NCBI GenBank assembly: GCA_026936105.1
Contig: JAIXKI010000002.1
Location: 387,556 to 451,555 of the forward strand
Reading direction: 5' to 3'
DNA: 64,000 nucleotides
Origin: Chitinophagales bacterium
GTDB taxonomy: Bacteria > Bacteroidota > Bacteroidia > Chitinophagales > Chitinophagaceae
Both the position numbers and the translations under genes were made by a program. The notes below the pieces were generated by a model. It was not told the DNA's origin. It was given only the letters and a program-made list of their open reading frames with translations, and searched no databases. This document shows positions 9,487-18,293 of this stretch, in pieces. Position 1 is the first letter of the stretch, and every line of letters begins with the position of its first letter.

Positions 9487-10293
9487 TCAGGCATTATAAG
9501 GCTGTGCTCTTCTTACCCGGCGATAAGTATTTCTTGCATGAAGCCTTTTTAAAATATATTCAGTAGGAAAAGATTTTCCTTTTGTAAGCCAGGCTATTCC
9601 GAAGAAAATTAGCATGACGACCTCCATGATATAAACGAATTTTCCCCACAGCCACTTGCTTCCTGAGGGAGAGAAATTGTAAACGGAGAGAAGCAAAATG
9701 CATCCGATGATCCCCCAGCCGCATATCAGGTACAGCTTTCCCTTTTCATCACTGAGTAATTTTTTGCCGGGATGCCGCCTGAAATTAATAATACTCATGA
9801 CTGCCATGGATAAGAAGAATAAGACAGCAAAGGTCAGGTGCAGCCTCCCGATTTTTCCGGAAGACACGAAGATGTAAATGTTATCGGTGATCTTTTGTGC
9901 CGAGTCGGTCGGGAAAATGACGATCCCCAATGCACAACAAGCTGCAAAAGCCGTGATCTTTTTATCGGTGAGCCATGCCCAACGATCTTCTTCCTCGTTT
10001 TTAGGGTAACCGGTATAACAAAAAAGAAAAACCGATACCGTGATCAGTATGCCAGTGAACAAGGGGCCTGATACCGTATAATAAAAATGGCTGATGGAAG
10101 GTTTGAGATCCGGCCCGGCTACATACACTGCTGTCTGATTTTTATCAACGAACCAGGGGTTGTCAAGCAAGCCGATATGATTGACAAAAGTATTGATTGC
10201 CCAGCATAGGAAAGGTAACAGGATCCCTAGTATGCCGATAAGTTGCCGGAGTGAGTGGTACGAGATCAGGTAATCATTTTTACGGAACTTCAT
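9487..10293 (-). CDS. Integral membrane protein of unknown function
   Basis: About 268 residues with six or seven hydrophobic segments and a basic C-terminal tail (LKRLHARNTYRRVRRAQ) likely to be cytoplasmic. I chose the ATG at 10291-10293 over a TTG two codons upstream. The layout recalls DUF998/Frag1-like six-helix membrane proteins, but I see no diagnostic motif and do not assign a function. It is convergent with the serine hydrolase gene (38 bp gap) and divergent from gmk. Confidence 0.65.
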   Translation of the reverse strand: MKFRKNDYLISYHSLRQLIGILGILLPFLCWAINTFVNHIGLLDNPWFVDKNQTAVYVAGPDLKPSISHFYYTVSGPLFTGILITVSVFLFCYTGYPKNEEEDRWAWLTDKKITAFAACCALGIVIFPTDSAQKITDNIYIFVSSGKIGRLHLTFAVLFFLSMAVMSIINFRRHPGKKLLSDEKGKLYLICGWGIIGCILLLSVYNFSPSGSKWLWGKFVYIMEVVMLIFFGIAWLTKGKSFPTEYILKRLHARNTYRRVRRAQPYNA

Positions 10294-10552
10294 GATCAAA
10301 AAAGTTTGTAATAAAATAAGATAAAATTAGAAGTAAAAGGCTCTGCTGTCAAGTATGAAATTTTATTTATACCTGGCGAACCATTTTCCGTATTTAAAAG
10401 CTTAAACTTTTCTAATACCCATGCCTTGAATAATGATTTCTAAACATGATCTTTTTGTTTGCAATAAAGTTTCATCAGAAAATAAACAGTAAGAGGTTTG
10501 CCAATTCGGAATTTTTAAAAATGCAAATACCGACCCTGATTTTATTTTGATA

Positions 10553-10583
10553 TTGAAAAGGAATTTTTTAATCTTTATTTTTG
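10553..10583 (+). promoter_or_regulatory. Bacteroidota-type promoter of gmk
   Basis: TTG at 10553-10555, then 20 nt, then TATTTTTG at 10576-10583, which matches the TAnnTTTG -7 element exactly. The predicted transcription start is only about ten bases before the gmk ATG at 10600, giving a very short leader. It lies in a 306-bp divergent intergenic region. Confidence 0.65.
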
Positions 10584-10599
10584 CCGCTATTCAAAAAAA

Positions 10600-11175
10600 A
10601 TGAGTTCAACGGTTCAAAAGATCATTATCATAACTGCACCATCGGGTGCCGGCAAGACTTCCATCACCCGGTATCTGCTGAAAACATTTCCGGATAAATT
10701 GTCTTTTTCAGTTTCTGCCGCCACCCGCCGGCCGAGAAACTATGAACAAAACGGAAAAGACTATTATTTCATCAGCGTTGAAGAATTCAGAAGTAAGATC
10801 CAGCAAGAAGAATTTGCAGAATGGGAAATGGTGTATGAAGGGAAATATTACGGCACGCTCAAAAGTGAACTGCACCGTATCTGGAATGAAAACAAGATCC
10901 CTCTATTGGACATTGATGTAAAAGGAGCCATTCATGTACAACAGCAATACCGGAAAGAAAGCCTGTCCATATTCATTCAACCCCCTTCCGTTGATGAATT
11001 AAGAAGAAGATTGGAATCAAGGGGAACGGAAACATCGGAATCCCTGCAGGCAAGACTCAACAAATCGGCGTACGAGCTTTCCTTTCACGATCATTTTGAC
11101 CATATTATTATCAATGATGACCTGGACAGAGCATGTGAAAAAGCAAAGCAGATCGTTGAAAATTTTATGAAGTAA
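10600..11175 (+). CDS. gmk: Guanylate kinase
   Basis: 191 residues. It converts GMP and ATP to GDP and ADP in the cytosol. The P-loop APSGAGKTS lies at residues 12-20, and SFSVSAATRRPRNYEQNGKDYYF is the GMP-binding region with the family's conserved TRxPRxxE pattern. FAEWEMVYEGKYYGT and LLDIDVKGAIHV follow as in other Gmk proteins. Length is normal. It heads a plus-strand run of housekeeping genes (transporter, tatC, rpiB) and has its own promoter. Confidence 0.96.
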   Translation: MSSTVQKIIIITAPSGAGKTSITRYLLKTFPDKLSFSVSAATRRPRNYEQNGKDYYFISVEEFRSKIQQEEFAEWEMVYEGKYYGTLKSELHRIWNENKIPLLDIDVKGAIHVQQQYRKESLSIFIQPPSVDELRRRLESRGTETSESLQARLNKSAYELSFHDHFDHIIINDDLDRACEKAKQIVENFMK

Positions 11176-11264
11176 GATCTCTTACCCGACATTCTTATAC
11201 TTTAAGATATTCACCAGGCTTATCTGCAATTCCTGATCAATAAACTCTTTTCTATCTTTACTCC

Positions 11265-12515
11265 ATGATCGATTGGAAGACATTAACATGGTTTATACTG
11301 ACGCTGGTATTGATGGGCTTTTTTTCAGGTATCGAAATGGCTTTTTACAGCGCTAACCGTTTAAACCTTGAGCTCCGCAAAAAGCAAGGCAGTACAGGCA
11401 GCCAGATCCTTACCCGTTTTGTTGAGTATCCGGCCCGTTTCCTGGGTACCACACTTATCGGATTCAATATTTTCCTGGTGTTCTTTGGGTTGCAGGTAAG
11501 CAATGTGCTGCGCCCGATTTGGAATTACCTGCATGTAGGGTCTGACCTGGTTCATATTCTTGTAGAGATCACAATCGCCACATTCATAGTTCTGATATTT
11601 ACTGAATTCATACCGAGAGCCATCTTCCGGGCAAGAAGCACCTCCATATTGGGCAGAATGGTTTATGTCACCGACTTTTTTTATCAAATGTTTTATCCGA
11701 TCGCATCCGGGCTGATCGGTCTTTCAGAATGGATTCTTAAATATATTTTCAATGTAAGAGTACACGAAACCAAAGAAGCTTTTAAAAGAAGCGACCTGAA
11801 AAATCTGTTTCAGCACAACATGGATGAAGATAAACAGGGGCGGAATACACAGTTGCTGGAAAATGCACAGGAATTATCTAAAATCAGGATACGTCAATGC
11901 CTGGTACCACGTAAAGAAGTTATCGGGCTCGACATCAGCTCTTCGATGGAAGAAGTGAGAAAAAAATTTGCTGTAACAAAACTCAGCAAGCTGATCATTT
12001 TTAAAAATGATATAGACCATGTTGAAGGCTATCTTCATCAGCTGGACCTTTTTAAAAGACCCGTGACCATTGAAGAGATCCTTTTACCGATTCCGGCAGT
12101 ACCGGAAAGTATGAGTGCCAGCGACCTGATCAGTAAGTTTAACAGGGAAAGAAAAAGTATTGCCTGGGTGGTAGATGAATTTGGCGGTACGGCAGGCATC
12201 ATTACCATGGAAGACGTGCTGGAAGAACTGTTCGGCGAAATAAAGGATGAATACGATATTGAGAAATTCATTGAAAAGCAACTGGCCGATAACGAATACA
12301 TTTTTTCAGGCCGCCTGGAGCTGGACTACCTGGAAGAAAAATACGGGTTTGAATTCCCAAGAGAAAAATCTGAGACCTTATCAGGGTATATCGTTAACTA
12401 CACGGAAATGATTCCCGGTCAGAAAGAACGGATCATTATTGATGATTATGAGTTTGAGATTGTAAGCGTTAGCGACACCCGTATTGAAATGGTAAAAATG
12501 AAAAAGCTAAAATAA
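11265..12515 (+). CDS. CNNM/CorC (HlyC-type) CBS-domain transporter, GldE-like
   Basis: 416 residues. A DUF21/CNNM membrane domain spans about 1-170, with a SGIEMAFYSANRL start and several transmembrane helices. A CBS pair spans about 195-320 (VPRKEVIGLDI, then AWVVDEFGGTAGIITMEDVLEELFGEI), followed by a CorC_HlyC domain (YIFSGRLELDYLEE). These proteins are linked to Mg2+/Co2+ transport or export. In flavobacteria, GldE of this family is tied to gliding, but that role is not assumed here. A TATCTTTA element ends four bases before the ATG, so the transcript may be nearly leaderless. Confidence 0.88.
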   Translation: MIDWKTLTWFILTLVLMGFFSGIEMAFYSANRLNLELRKKQGSTGSQILTRFVEYPARFLGTTLIGFNIFLVFFGLQVSNVLRPIWNYLHVGSDLVHILVEITIATFIVLIFTEFIPRAIFRARSTSILGRMVYVTDFFYQMFYPIASGLIGLSEWILKYIFNVRVHETKEAFKRSDLKNLFQHNMDEDKQGRNTQLLENAQELSKIRIRQCLVPRKEVIGLDISSSMEEVRKKFAVTKLSKLIIFKNDIDHVEGYLHQLDLFKRPVTIEEILLPIPAVPESMSASDLISKFNRERKSIAWVVDEFGGTAGIITMEDVLEELFGEIKDEYDIEKFIEKQLADNEYIFSGRLELDYLEEKYGFEFPREKSETLSGYIVNYTEMIPGQKERIIIDDYEFEIVSVSDTRIEMVKMKKLK

Positions 12516-12596
12516 ACAGTCGTTTTTAATTCTGCTTCCCTGCAATTTCTTTCATTTTAGACCGGCCGGTAAATCTTTCTAAAACCCCTTAGTTCT

Positions 12597-12604
12597 TATC
12601 TTTG
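12597..12604 (+). promoter_or_regulatory. Candidate -7 element upstream of tatC
   Basis: TATCTTTG matches TAnnTTTG exactly and ends 20 bp before the tatC ATG. No TTG is found at the expected 20-nt spacing upstream, so this is a weaker candidate than the gmk promoter. Confidence 0.4.
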
Positions 12605-12624
12605 CTGCCTCAATTTCAGGTGTA

Positions 12625-13482
12625 ATGGCATTGATGGATTTTTTCAATAAGAGGAACAAGGATACTCAGGGTGAGATGTCATTCATAGATCATCTTGAAG
12701 AACTTCGCTGGCATTTGATCCGCTCAGTGATCGCCATTCTGATTGGGGCAATAGTTGTTTTTTATTTTGCCAATTTCATTGTAGATAAAATTTTATTAGG
12801 TCCAGCCCATGAAGGCTTTATTACATATTCATGGTTTTGCAAACTGGGACACTTAGTAGGCATCGGGGACACCTTATGCTTTAATTCGGTAAAGACCCAG
12901 TTTATCGCCACTGCAATGACAGAACAGTTTGTGACCACTTTCACTATTGCCTTCGTGGGCGGATTTATCATTGCTTTTCCTTATGTCTTCTGGGAATTCT
13001 GGCGTTTTATCAGGCCGGCTCTTTCTGAAAAGGAAGCTCAAAAAACAAAAGGGGTTATTTTCTGGGTGTCTCTTCTTTTCTTCTCCGGGGTGGCCTTCGG
13101 ATACTTCATACTTACTCCTTTTATGGTGAACTTCTATTTCAATTACAAATTAAGCCCGATGGTCACCATCATGCCTACCTTCTCGGATTATGTTGAAAAC
13201 CTGGTGTACACTACTGTAGGCATTGGCGTGTTGTTTCAGATGCCGTTACTGGTTTCACTTCTTGCCCGGATTGGATTTCTGAAAGCAAGCTTTTTGAAAA
13301 AATACAGGCGTCACGCTTTTGTGATCGTTCTGATCGCTGCCGCTATCATCACTCCTTCTACAGATCCTTTCAGCTTAATGATCGTCACCATTCCTCTATA
13401 TGCTCTTTTCGAAGCAAGCATTTCACTCGCTTCCCGCATTAATAAGCGTCAGGAAGAAGAAGAAAAAAAGGAATGGAGTTAA
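12625..13482 (+). CDS. tatC: Sec-independent translocase subunit TatC
   Basis: 285 residues with six predicted transmembrane helices. It is the twin-arginine signal-recognising subunit of the Tat export machine in the inner membrane. The N-terminal FIDHLEELRWHLIRS contains the conserved glutamate-rich cytoplasmic motif, and FWEFWRFIRPALSEKE is the conserved loop after the second helix. A charged C-terminal tail (KRQEEEEKKEWS) follows. No tatA or tatB is found in this window, so the partner genes are elsewhere. Next to rpiB, 68 bp downstream. Confidence 0.96.
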   Translation: MALMDFFNKRNKDTQGEMSFIDHLEELRWHLIRSVIAILIGAIVVFYFANFIVDKILLGPAHEGFITYSWFCKLGHLVGIGDTLCFNSVKTQFIATAMTEQFVTTFTIAFVGGFIIAFPYVFWEFWRFIRPALSEKEAQKTKGVIFWVSLLFFSGVAFGYFILTPFMVNFYFNYKLSPMVTIMPTFSDYVENLVYTTVGIGVLFQMPLLVSLLARIGFLKASFLKKYRRHAFVIVLIAAAIITPSTDPFSLMIVTIPLYALFEASISLASRINKRQEEEEKKEWS

Positions 13483-13550
13483 GAAAAGCCGGGAATAAGA
13501 GGTTCACTACCTTTAGCCCCGTTTTTTAATAAAAAACAACATGCAATAAT

Positions 13551-14006
13551 ATGACTTCTTCTTTTGTTAAAAACAAACCGGTTGCCATCGGCAGCGACCA
13601 TGCAGGATTTGACTATAAAGAAAAGCTGATCGCTTACCTGAAAGACAAAGGTTTTTCTTTTCATGATTACGGTACGTATTCAAAAGATTCGGTTGACTAT
13701 CCGGACTATGCTCATCCTGTTGCATCCGCAGTTGAAAAAGGTGAAGCATCCTTTGGAATCCTGTTATGCGGAAGCGCCAACGGAGTGGCCATGACGGCCA
13801 ACAAGCATCAGGGGATCCGTGCAGCCATTTGCTGGAATGAGGAATTGTCAAAGCTGGCAAGAGAGCATAATAACGCCAATATCATTTGTATTCCGGCGAG
13901 GTTTGTAGAAGAAGAAGCAGCAGAAAAAATGGTTGATGTATTTATTGTCACTCCGTTTGAAGGAGGAAGGCATCAACGAAGAGTGGAAAAAGTTGCCTGC
14001 GTTTAA
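13551..14006 (+). CDS. rpiB: Ribose-5-phosphate isomerase B
   Basis: 151 residues, the usual RpiB length. It interconverts ribose-5-phosphate and ribulose-5-phosphate in the pentose phosphate pathway. The signatures are AIGSDHAGFDYKE (residues 12-24) and GILLCGSANGVAMTANK with the catalytic Cys, plus a C-terminal EGGRHQRRVEK. A canonical RpiB reads GSGxG where this has GSANG, a common variant. It follows tatC and precedes the M28 peptidase gene on the same strand. Confidence 0.95.
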   Translation: MTSSFVKNKPVAIGSDHAGFDYKEKLIAYLKDKGFSFHDYGTYSKDSVDYPDYAHPVASAVEKGEASFGILLCGSANGVAMTANKHQGIRAAICWNEELSKLAREHNNANIICIPARFVEEEAAEKMVDVFIVTPFEGGRHQRRVEKVACV

Positions 14007-14105
14007 AACCTGAAATTTTATTAATAAGACTTACCGCTTATCAAATTGCGATTCCGTACTTGTGCAATTGCTTTAAGTTTGAAATAACTTTTTAAAAACA
14101 CATAC

Positions 14106-15611
14106 ATGAAAAAATTTCTATTGATTTTCCTCACCTGTATCACTGTAGTGGCGGGAGCTCAGAAAAAAGACCCTGCTACAAAATATGCCAACCTGATCAC
14201 CGCTGATGATATGAAGCAACGCCTCTATTTTGTGGCTTCAAAAGAAATGGAAGGCAGGGAAACTGCAACACCGGGACAGAAAAGAGCAGCAGCTTATATC
14301 GAAGATCAGTTCAGGTCTTTTGGATTGCTTCCCGGAAACCACGGGCAGTACCAGCTTCATTTTGATGTTTTTGAAGATTCGTTGGTCAATGCGGGAATTG
14401 AAGTGAATGGCAAAGCTTATGAACTGGATAAAGATTTTTCCATTAATGTGGGACAAAGTAATAATGCAACCTATAAGTTTTCAGAAGTGGTGTTTGTAGG
14501 TAATGGCATCAGCGACTCCACTCATGATGATTATAAAGGCCTTAATGTAAGAGGAAAAGTGGTGCTGGCTCTGGGAGGCCAGCCTCAGGGTGGCGGAAGA
14601 CAGGGAGGATTCCGTTTCGGAAACTTTTTTGCCAAAGCAGATGCAGCACAGAAAAACGGAGCTGTGGCATTGTTGGTGATTGCGACGAATTTTCCACACA
14701 CCATGAAGACCAATCCCAAAGGCAATATGTACCTGAATGCCTATCATCCGGTGATAAGGCCTAATCAGTACAGTGTTTCCGAAGAAATAGCCCGTGCCAT
14801 CATGGGTCCGGATTATGATGTAGCAAAAGCAGGGAAAATAGAACCGAAGACTTATAAGGCCAATGTAATGTTGAATTTTGAAAAGGCATCACTGAACCTG
14901 CAAAGCAGTGATGTGTTGGGTGTTCTTGAAGGCACTGACCTGAAAGATGAATATGTTTTTGTTACGGCCCACTATGATCATCTCGGAAAGAGAGACACAG
15001 TTATTTATTACGGCGCCGATGATGACGGATCCGGAACGGTAAGCATCATAGAAATCGCAAAAGCATTTGCCAAAGCAAAAGAAGAAGGAAAAGGCCCTCG
15101 CCGCACCATGGTATTTATGACCGTAAGCGGGGAAGAAAAAGGATTATGGGGCTCTGAATATTATACCAATCATCCCGTATTTCCACTGGATAAAACAACG
15201 GTTGACCTGAATATTGACATGATCGGCCGTATTGATCCAAGCCGTAAGATCGGGGATTCAACAAACTATGTTTATGTGGTAGGGGATGATAAGCTGAGTA
15301 CCGATTTGAGAAAGATCAGTGAATCGGTGAATAAGAAATACACTAAACTGGAACTGGATTATAAATTCAACGATCCTAAGGACCCGAACCGCATTTATTA
15401 CAGGAGCGATCACTTTAATTTTGCGAGCAAAGGCGTTCCCATCATTTTCTATTTTGATGGAATGCTCAGTCCCGATTATCACAGGCCCACCGACACTCCG
15501 GACAAGATCAATTATAAGCTGCTGGCTAAAAGAGCACAGCTTGTTTTCTACACGGCATGGGATATGGCCAACCGGAATGAAATGCTGAAACGTGATCTGA
15601 AACTGGATTAA
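14106..15611 (+). CDS. Secreted M28 family zinc peptidase with PA insert
   Basis: A 501-residue exported aminopeptidase-like protein with a signal peptide of about 18 residues (cut after VVAGAQ). A PA-domain insert sits at about 120-240. The M28 core follows with metal ligands visible: His in TAHYDHLG, Asp in GADDDGSG, the catalytic Glu pair in SGEEKGLWGSE, Asp in NIDMIGR, and a final His in PDYHRPTDT. It probably trims peptides in the periplasm. A strong terminator follows directly. Confidence 0.92.
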   Translation: MKKFLLIFLTCITVVAGAQKKDPATKYANLITADDMKQRLYFVASKEMEGRETATPGQKRAAAYIEDQFRSFGLLPGNHGQYQLHFDVFEDSLVNAGIEVNGKAYELDKDFSINVGQSNNATYKFSEVVFVGNGISDSTHDDYKGLNVRGKVVLALGGQPQGGGRQGGFRFGNFFAKADAAQKNGAVALLVIATNFPHTMKTNPKGNMYLNAYHPVIRPNQYSVSEEIARAIMGPDYDVAKAGKIEPKTYKANVMLNFEKASLNLQSSDVLGVLEGTDLKDEYVFVTAHYDHLGKRDTVIYYGADDDGSGTVSIIEIAKAFAKAKEEGKGPRRTMVFMTVSGEEKGLWGSEYYTNHPVFPLDKTTVDLNIDMIGRIDPSRKIGDSTNYVYVVGDDKLSTDLRKISESVNKKYTKLELDYKFNDPKDPNRIYYRSDHFNFASKGVPIIFYFDGMLSPDYHRPTDTPDKINYKLLAKRAQLVFYTAWDMANRNEMLKRDLKLD

Positions 15612-15635
15612 CCCCTGCAGATGTTAAAGCTTTTT

Positions 15636-15668
15636 AAAAATCTCTTCTTAAACGGAGAGATTTTTTTT
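15636..15668 (+). terminator. Rho-independent terminator of the M28 peptidase gene
   Basis: Arms at 15636-15645 and 15656-15665 form a 10-bp stem, extended by two more pairs (one G-U) inward. A run of eight T at 15661-15668 overlaps the distal arm. It starts 25 bp after the stop codon. Confidence 0.8.
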
Positions 15669-15788
15669 CCCCTAAATGTGTGGACAATTTTATTTTCTGT
15701 GGTACGTTATTTGAGTAATATTTTACGTGTGTCAGAACCGATGATCCTTCTTTTGAAAGCCCGATCCTTACCTTTTTATTATAAATAA

Positions 15789-15825
15789 AGACCCCGCCAA
15801 TAAAAATGACGGGGTCTGTTTTTTT
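15789..15825. terminator. Terminator hairpin between convergent genes
   Basis: Perfect 8-bp GC-rich arms AGACCCCG (15789-15796) and CGGGGTCT (15810-15817). Seven T follow on the plus strand (15819-15825), and an AT-rich run follows on the minus strand. It lies 15 bp beyond the stop of the minus-strand deoxyhypusine-synthase-like gene, so it can serve both directions. Confidence 0.8.
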
Positions 15826-15839
15826 AAAGCGTCAATCAT

Positions 15840-16814
15840 TTACCAGCCCAATACCCAGGCAAAAATCAGCGGAGCCACAATGGTGGCATCACTTTCAATA
15901 ATATATTTCGGAGTATGGATATCCAGTTTACCCCAGGTGATCTTTTCATTGGGAACGGCTCCTGAATAGGAACCATAAGATGTGGTGGAATCACTGATCT
16001 GGCAGAAATAACTCCAGAAAGGAACGTCATGCCATTCCAGGTCCTGGTACATCATCGGCACCACGCATATCGGGAAATCCCCCGCTATGCCACCGCCTAT
16101 CTGGAAAAACCCAACTCCCTTGCCGGAAGAGTTTTTCCGGTACCAGTCTGCCAGCCACACCATATATTCAATTCCGCTTTTTACGGTGGAAGCTTTCAGT
16201 TCTCCTTTGATCACATAGCTGGCAAAAATATTTCCGGTGGTACTGTCTTCCCAGCCCGGTACAACGATCGGAATATTTTTTTCTGCGGCGGCAATGATCC
16301 AGCTGTCTTTAGGATCTATCTCATAATATTGTTTCAGGTCACCGCTCAGGACAACTTTATATAGGAACTCATGCGGGAAAAAACGTTCTCCTTTTGATTC
16401 AGCTTCTTTCCATTGACGAACCAAATGTTTTTGCAAACGCCGGAATGCTTCTTCTTCGGGAATGCAGGTATCGGTAACCCGGTTGTAATGATTCTCCAGC
16501 AGGTTCCATTCATCCTGGGGGGTCAGATCACGGTAATGAGGCACCCGCTTATAATGTGAATGAGCAACCAGGTTCATCACATCTTCTTCGAGGTTGGCGC
16601 CGGTGCAGGTGATAATATCAATTTTTCCCTGCCGGATCATCTCCGCTAATGAGATTCCCAGTTCAGCAGTACTCATGGCGCCGGCAAGTGTTACCATCAT
16701 TCTTCCGCCATCCAGCAGATGTTGTTCATATCCTTTTGCCGCATCCATTAATGCTGCAGCGTTAAAATGACGGTAATGATGCCGGATAAAATTAGAAACA
16801 GGGCCTTTGTTCAT
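15840..16814 (-). CDS. Deoxyhypusine synthase family protein
   Basis: 324 residues, clearly related to eukaryotic/archaeal deoxyhypusine synthase, which transfers aminobutyl from spermidine to eIF5A. NAD-binding and substrate elements are present: TLAGAMSTAELG (42-53), ITCTGANLEEDV (68-79), GGGIAGDFP (240-248) and WGKL at 294-297. Lys296 aligns with the enzyme-imine lysine (Lys329 in the human enzyme). Bacteria have no eIF5A, so the true acceptor is probably a small amine: homospermidine synthase or another polyamine reaction is the likeliest role. The ATG start leaves a normal cytosolic N-terminus. It appears monocistronic, with its own promoter and terminator. Confidence 0.9.
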   Translation of the reverse strand: MNKGPVSNFIRHHYRHFNAAALMDAAKGYEQHLLDGGRMMVTLAGAMSTAELGISLAEMIRQGKIDIITCTGANLEEDVMNLVAHSHYKRVPHYRDLTPQDEWNLLENHYNRVTDTCIPEEEAFRRLQKHLVRQWKEAESKGERFFPHEFLYKVVLSGDLKQYYEIDPKDSWIIAAAEKNIPIVVPGWEDSTTGNIFASYVIKGELKASTVKSGIEYMVWLADWYRKNSSGKGVGFFQIGGGIAGDFPICVVPMMYQDLEWHDVPFWSYFCQISDSTTSYGSYSGAVPNEKITWGKLDIHTPKYIIESDATIVAPLIFAWVLGW

Positions 16815-16865
16815 ATTGACTTTCCTTTAAATGTTCTCTATCGGGTTATAAAAAATTTTGCTGCG

Positions 16866-16873
16866 CAAAAATA
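16866..16873 (-). promoter_or_regulatory. Candidate -7 element of the deoxyhypusine-synthase-like gene
   Basis: Read on the minus strand this is TATTTTTG, a perfect TAnnTTTG, 51 bp before the ATG at 16814. No TTG lies at the expected spacing upstream. Confidence 0.45.
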
Positions 16874-16881
16874 CAGATTTG

Positions 16882-16914
16882 AAAAAATAAAAGCCCTGTT
16901 TTGAAACAGAGCTT
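16882..16914 (-). terminator. Terminator downstream of PepSY-like gene 1
   Basis: Arms at 16891-16901 and 16904-16914 pair over up to 11 bp (one G-U on the minus strand; the innermost pair is likely open to allow a four-base loop). On the minus strand it is followed by a T-rich tract. It sits 26 bp after the stop of the minus-strand gene ending at 16940. Confidence 0.7.
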
Positions 16915-16939
16915 TACTTTAGTTCCCGCAGGGAATAAT

Positions 16940-17383
16940 TTACTTTCTGACCTGTCCTGTTTTTACCACATGCCCTTCAGGTGTGGAACTTAAAATGATC
17001 GTTTTGTTCTTTTCATTTGCGGTCACCCTGTAAGTTGTGCCTTCTTCATTGGTGATCTCCAGGATCTCAATGATGTTTGCAGAAGGATACTTGTTGTTGA
17101 TACCTTTCACCACAATTAAAGGCAATTGGCGGAAAGAAAGGTTGCGTACCGTTCCCAGTAATTTTCCTTCTTCATTGAACCATGCTTCCATTCTGAAATA
17201 ATTCATCACAAATGTTGCTTTAAAATAATCCTGGTCTTTGCTCCACATGATACTTCCCACCTGCGGGAATTCTTTTTTAAATGAATTCATAATTCTTGAA
17301 TTCACAGCCGGATCTGTCCCGGCAAATACCGTTGTCATTCCGATAATCATCGCAAACGACAAGAATAAAAAAATCTTTTTCAT
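16940..17383 (-). CDS. Secreted PepSY-like (beta-lactamase-inhibitor-like) protein 1
   Basis: 147 residues with a clear signal peptide (MKKIFLFLSFAMIIGMTTVFA). The mature part resembles the small Bacteroidota PepSY-like/BLIP-like domain (DUF2874 type): a FKKEFPQVGSIMW strand, then DYFKATFV, GKLLGTVRN and a final beta segment. It shares DYFKATFV and GKLLGxxRN with the neighbouring gene at 17569-18012, so the two are paralogues. Function of such proteins is unknown; a ligand-binding or inhibitor role is only a guess. It has its own terminator. Confidence 0.75.
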   Translation of the reverse strand: MKKIFLFLSFAMIIGMTTVFAGTDPAVNSRIMNSFKKEFPQVGSIMWSKDQDYFKATFVMNYFRMEAWFNEEGKLLGTVRNLSFRQLPLIVVKGINNKYPSANIIEILEITNEEGTTYRVTANEKNKTIILSSTPEGHVVKTGQVRK

Positions 17384-17513
17384 GGCTTTAGTTTTTATTT
17401 TTTTTCGTTTCTTTTATTTTCTGAGACGGATTAATCTGAAAGTCGGTTACAGGTTTTTTCACAAGATTTTGTTTTTAACAGCCGCAGAATAAAAAAGAGT
17501 TTTACGCCCTGAT

Positions 17514-17542
17514 AAAAAAAGCCCCACTTGTGATGAGGCTTT
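17514..17542 (-). terminator. Terminator downstream of PepSY-like gene 2
   Basis: On the minus strand AAAGCCTC pairs with GGGGCTTT (8 bp, one G-U), followed by seven T (17514-17520 as A on the plus strand). It starts 27 bp past the stop of the gene ending at 17569. Confidence 0.75.
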
Positions 17543-17568
17543 ATGGTATATACATCAAAACTAACGCT

Positions 17569-18012
17569 CTATTCTTTAACTGCTTTTGAGTATAAGGTCC
17601 ACTCACCGCCGGCATCTGCTTTCAGAACGATCGTGGATTCCGCTTTCTCCAGGGTAACATAATAGCTGGTGCTGTTTCCGTTGGAGAGTTCGAAAAGATC
17701 AGAGATCCAGTAATTGGAATAATCTTTCTTAAGATTCCTCTGCAGGCTTACGGGCAGGTCCAGGGAACTGATATTCCGGGTTATCCCTAACAGTTTGCCG
17801 TCAGTGCTGTAGAAGGCAAAGACATAACTTCCGTTAAACACGAACGTTGCTTTGAAATAATCCATGCCCGTAGTCCACTCAACTTTTCCTGTATTTTTAA
17901 AATCATTGTTAAATGCAGCAAGCACTTTTGGATTTACGGTAGACGAATCGGCGAAAGCACTCATGGTGCCGAATGTTACAAACATTGCGATTGATAAGAT
18001 AATCTTTTTCAT
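17569..18012 (-). CDS. Secreted PepSY-like (beta-lactamase-inhibitor-like) protein 2
   Basis: 147 residues when started at ATG 18010-18012, chosen because it begins a signal peptide (MKKIILSIAMFVTFGTMSAFA) equal in place to that of its neighbour. An upstream extension of 19 codons would put a basic stretch before it and overlaps the leader. The mature protein has FNNDFKNTGKVEW, DYFKATFV and GKLLGITRN, then a strand-rich end. Same length and fold as the gene at 16940-17383. A promoter with good spacing lies 55 bp upstream and a terminator downstream, so the paralogues are separate units. Confidence 0.75.
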   Translation of the reverse strand: MKKIILSIAMFVTFGTMSAFADSSTVNPKVLAAFNNDFKNTGKVEWTTGMDYFKATFVFNGSYVFAFYSTDGKLLGITRNISSLDLPVSLQRNLKKDYSNYWISDLFELSNGNSTSYYVTLEKAESTIVLKADAGGEWTLYSKAVKE

Positions 18013-18066
18013 GACTTTAATTTTTATAATTGTTTTTAAATTTTGTATTTGTCTTGTTTGACGTAA

Positions 18067-18097
18067 CAAAGGTAGTTTGGGTTACAGCCCATGACAA
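18067..18097 (-). promoter_or_regulatory. Bacteroidota-type promoter of PepSY-like gene 2
   Basis: On the minus strand, TTG (18095-18097), exactly 20 nt, then TACCTTTG (18067-18074), a perfect TAnnTTTG. The spacing equals that of the gmk promoter. The leader would be about 48 nt. Confidence 0.7.
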
Positions 18098-18253
18098 GTG
18101 AATTATGATTAATGGGCAGCCATGTTAAACACCGTTAACAAAAGTTGAAGAATGCAACCGCCGGACATTTTTTAAAACCATTCATAGCCCCGGTGTACGG
18201 TTTCGTACAAAGCGGACAAAATGGTGAACGGAAAATTTGCTGTTTTCAGTAAT

Positions 18254-18275
18254 TATTTAGATATTTGTCTAAATA
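18254..18275. promoter_or_regulatory. Palindromic operator of the SdpR-like repressor
   Basis: Perfect 8-bp arms TATTTAGA and TCTAAATA with a six-base spacer, ending 18 bp before the ATG of the ArsR-family gene. Size, symmetry and position fit an autoregulatory ArsR/SdpR site overlapping the promoter. Confidence 0.65.
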
Positions 18276-18293
18276 TACAATCGTAGCTCCCGG

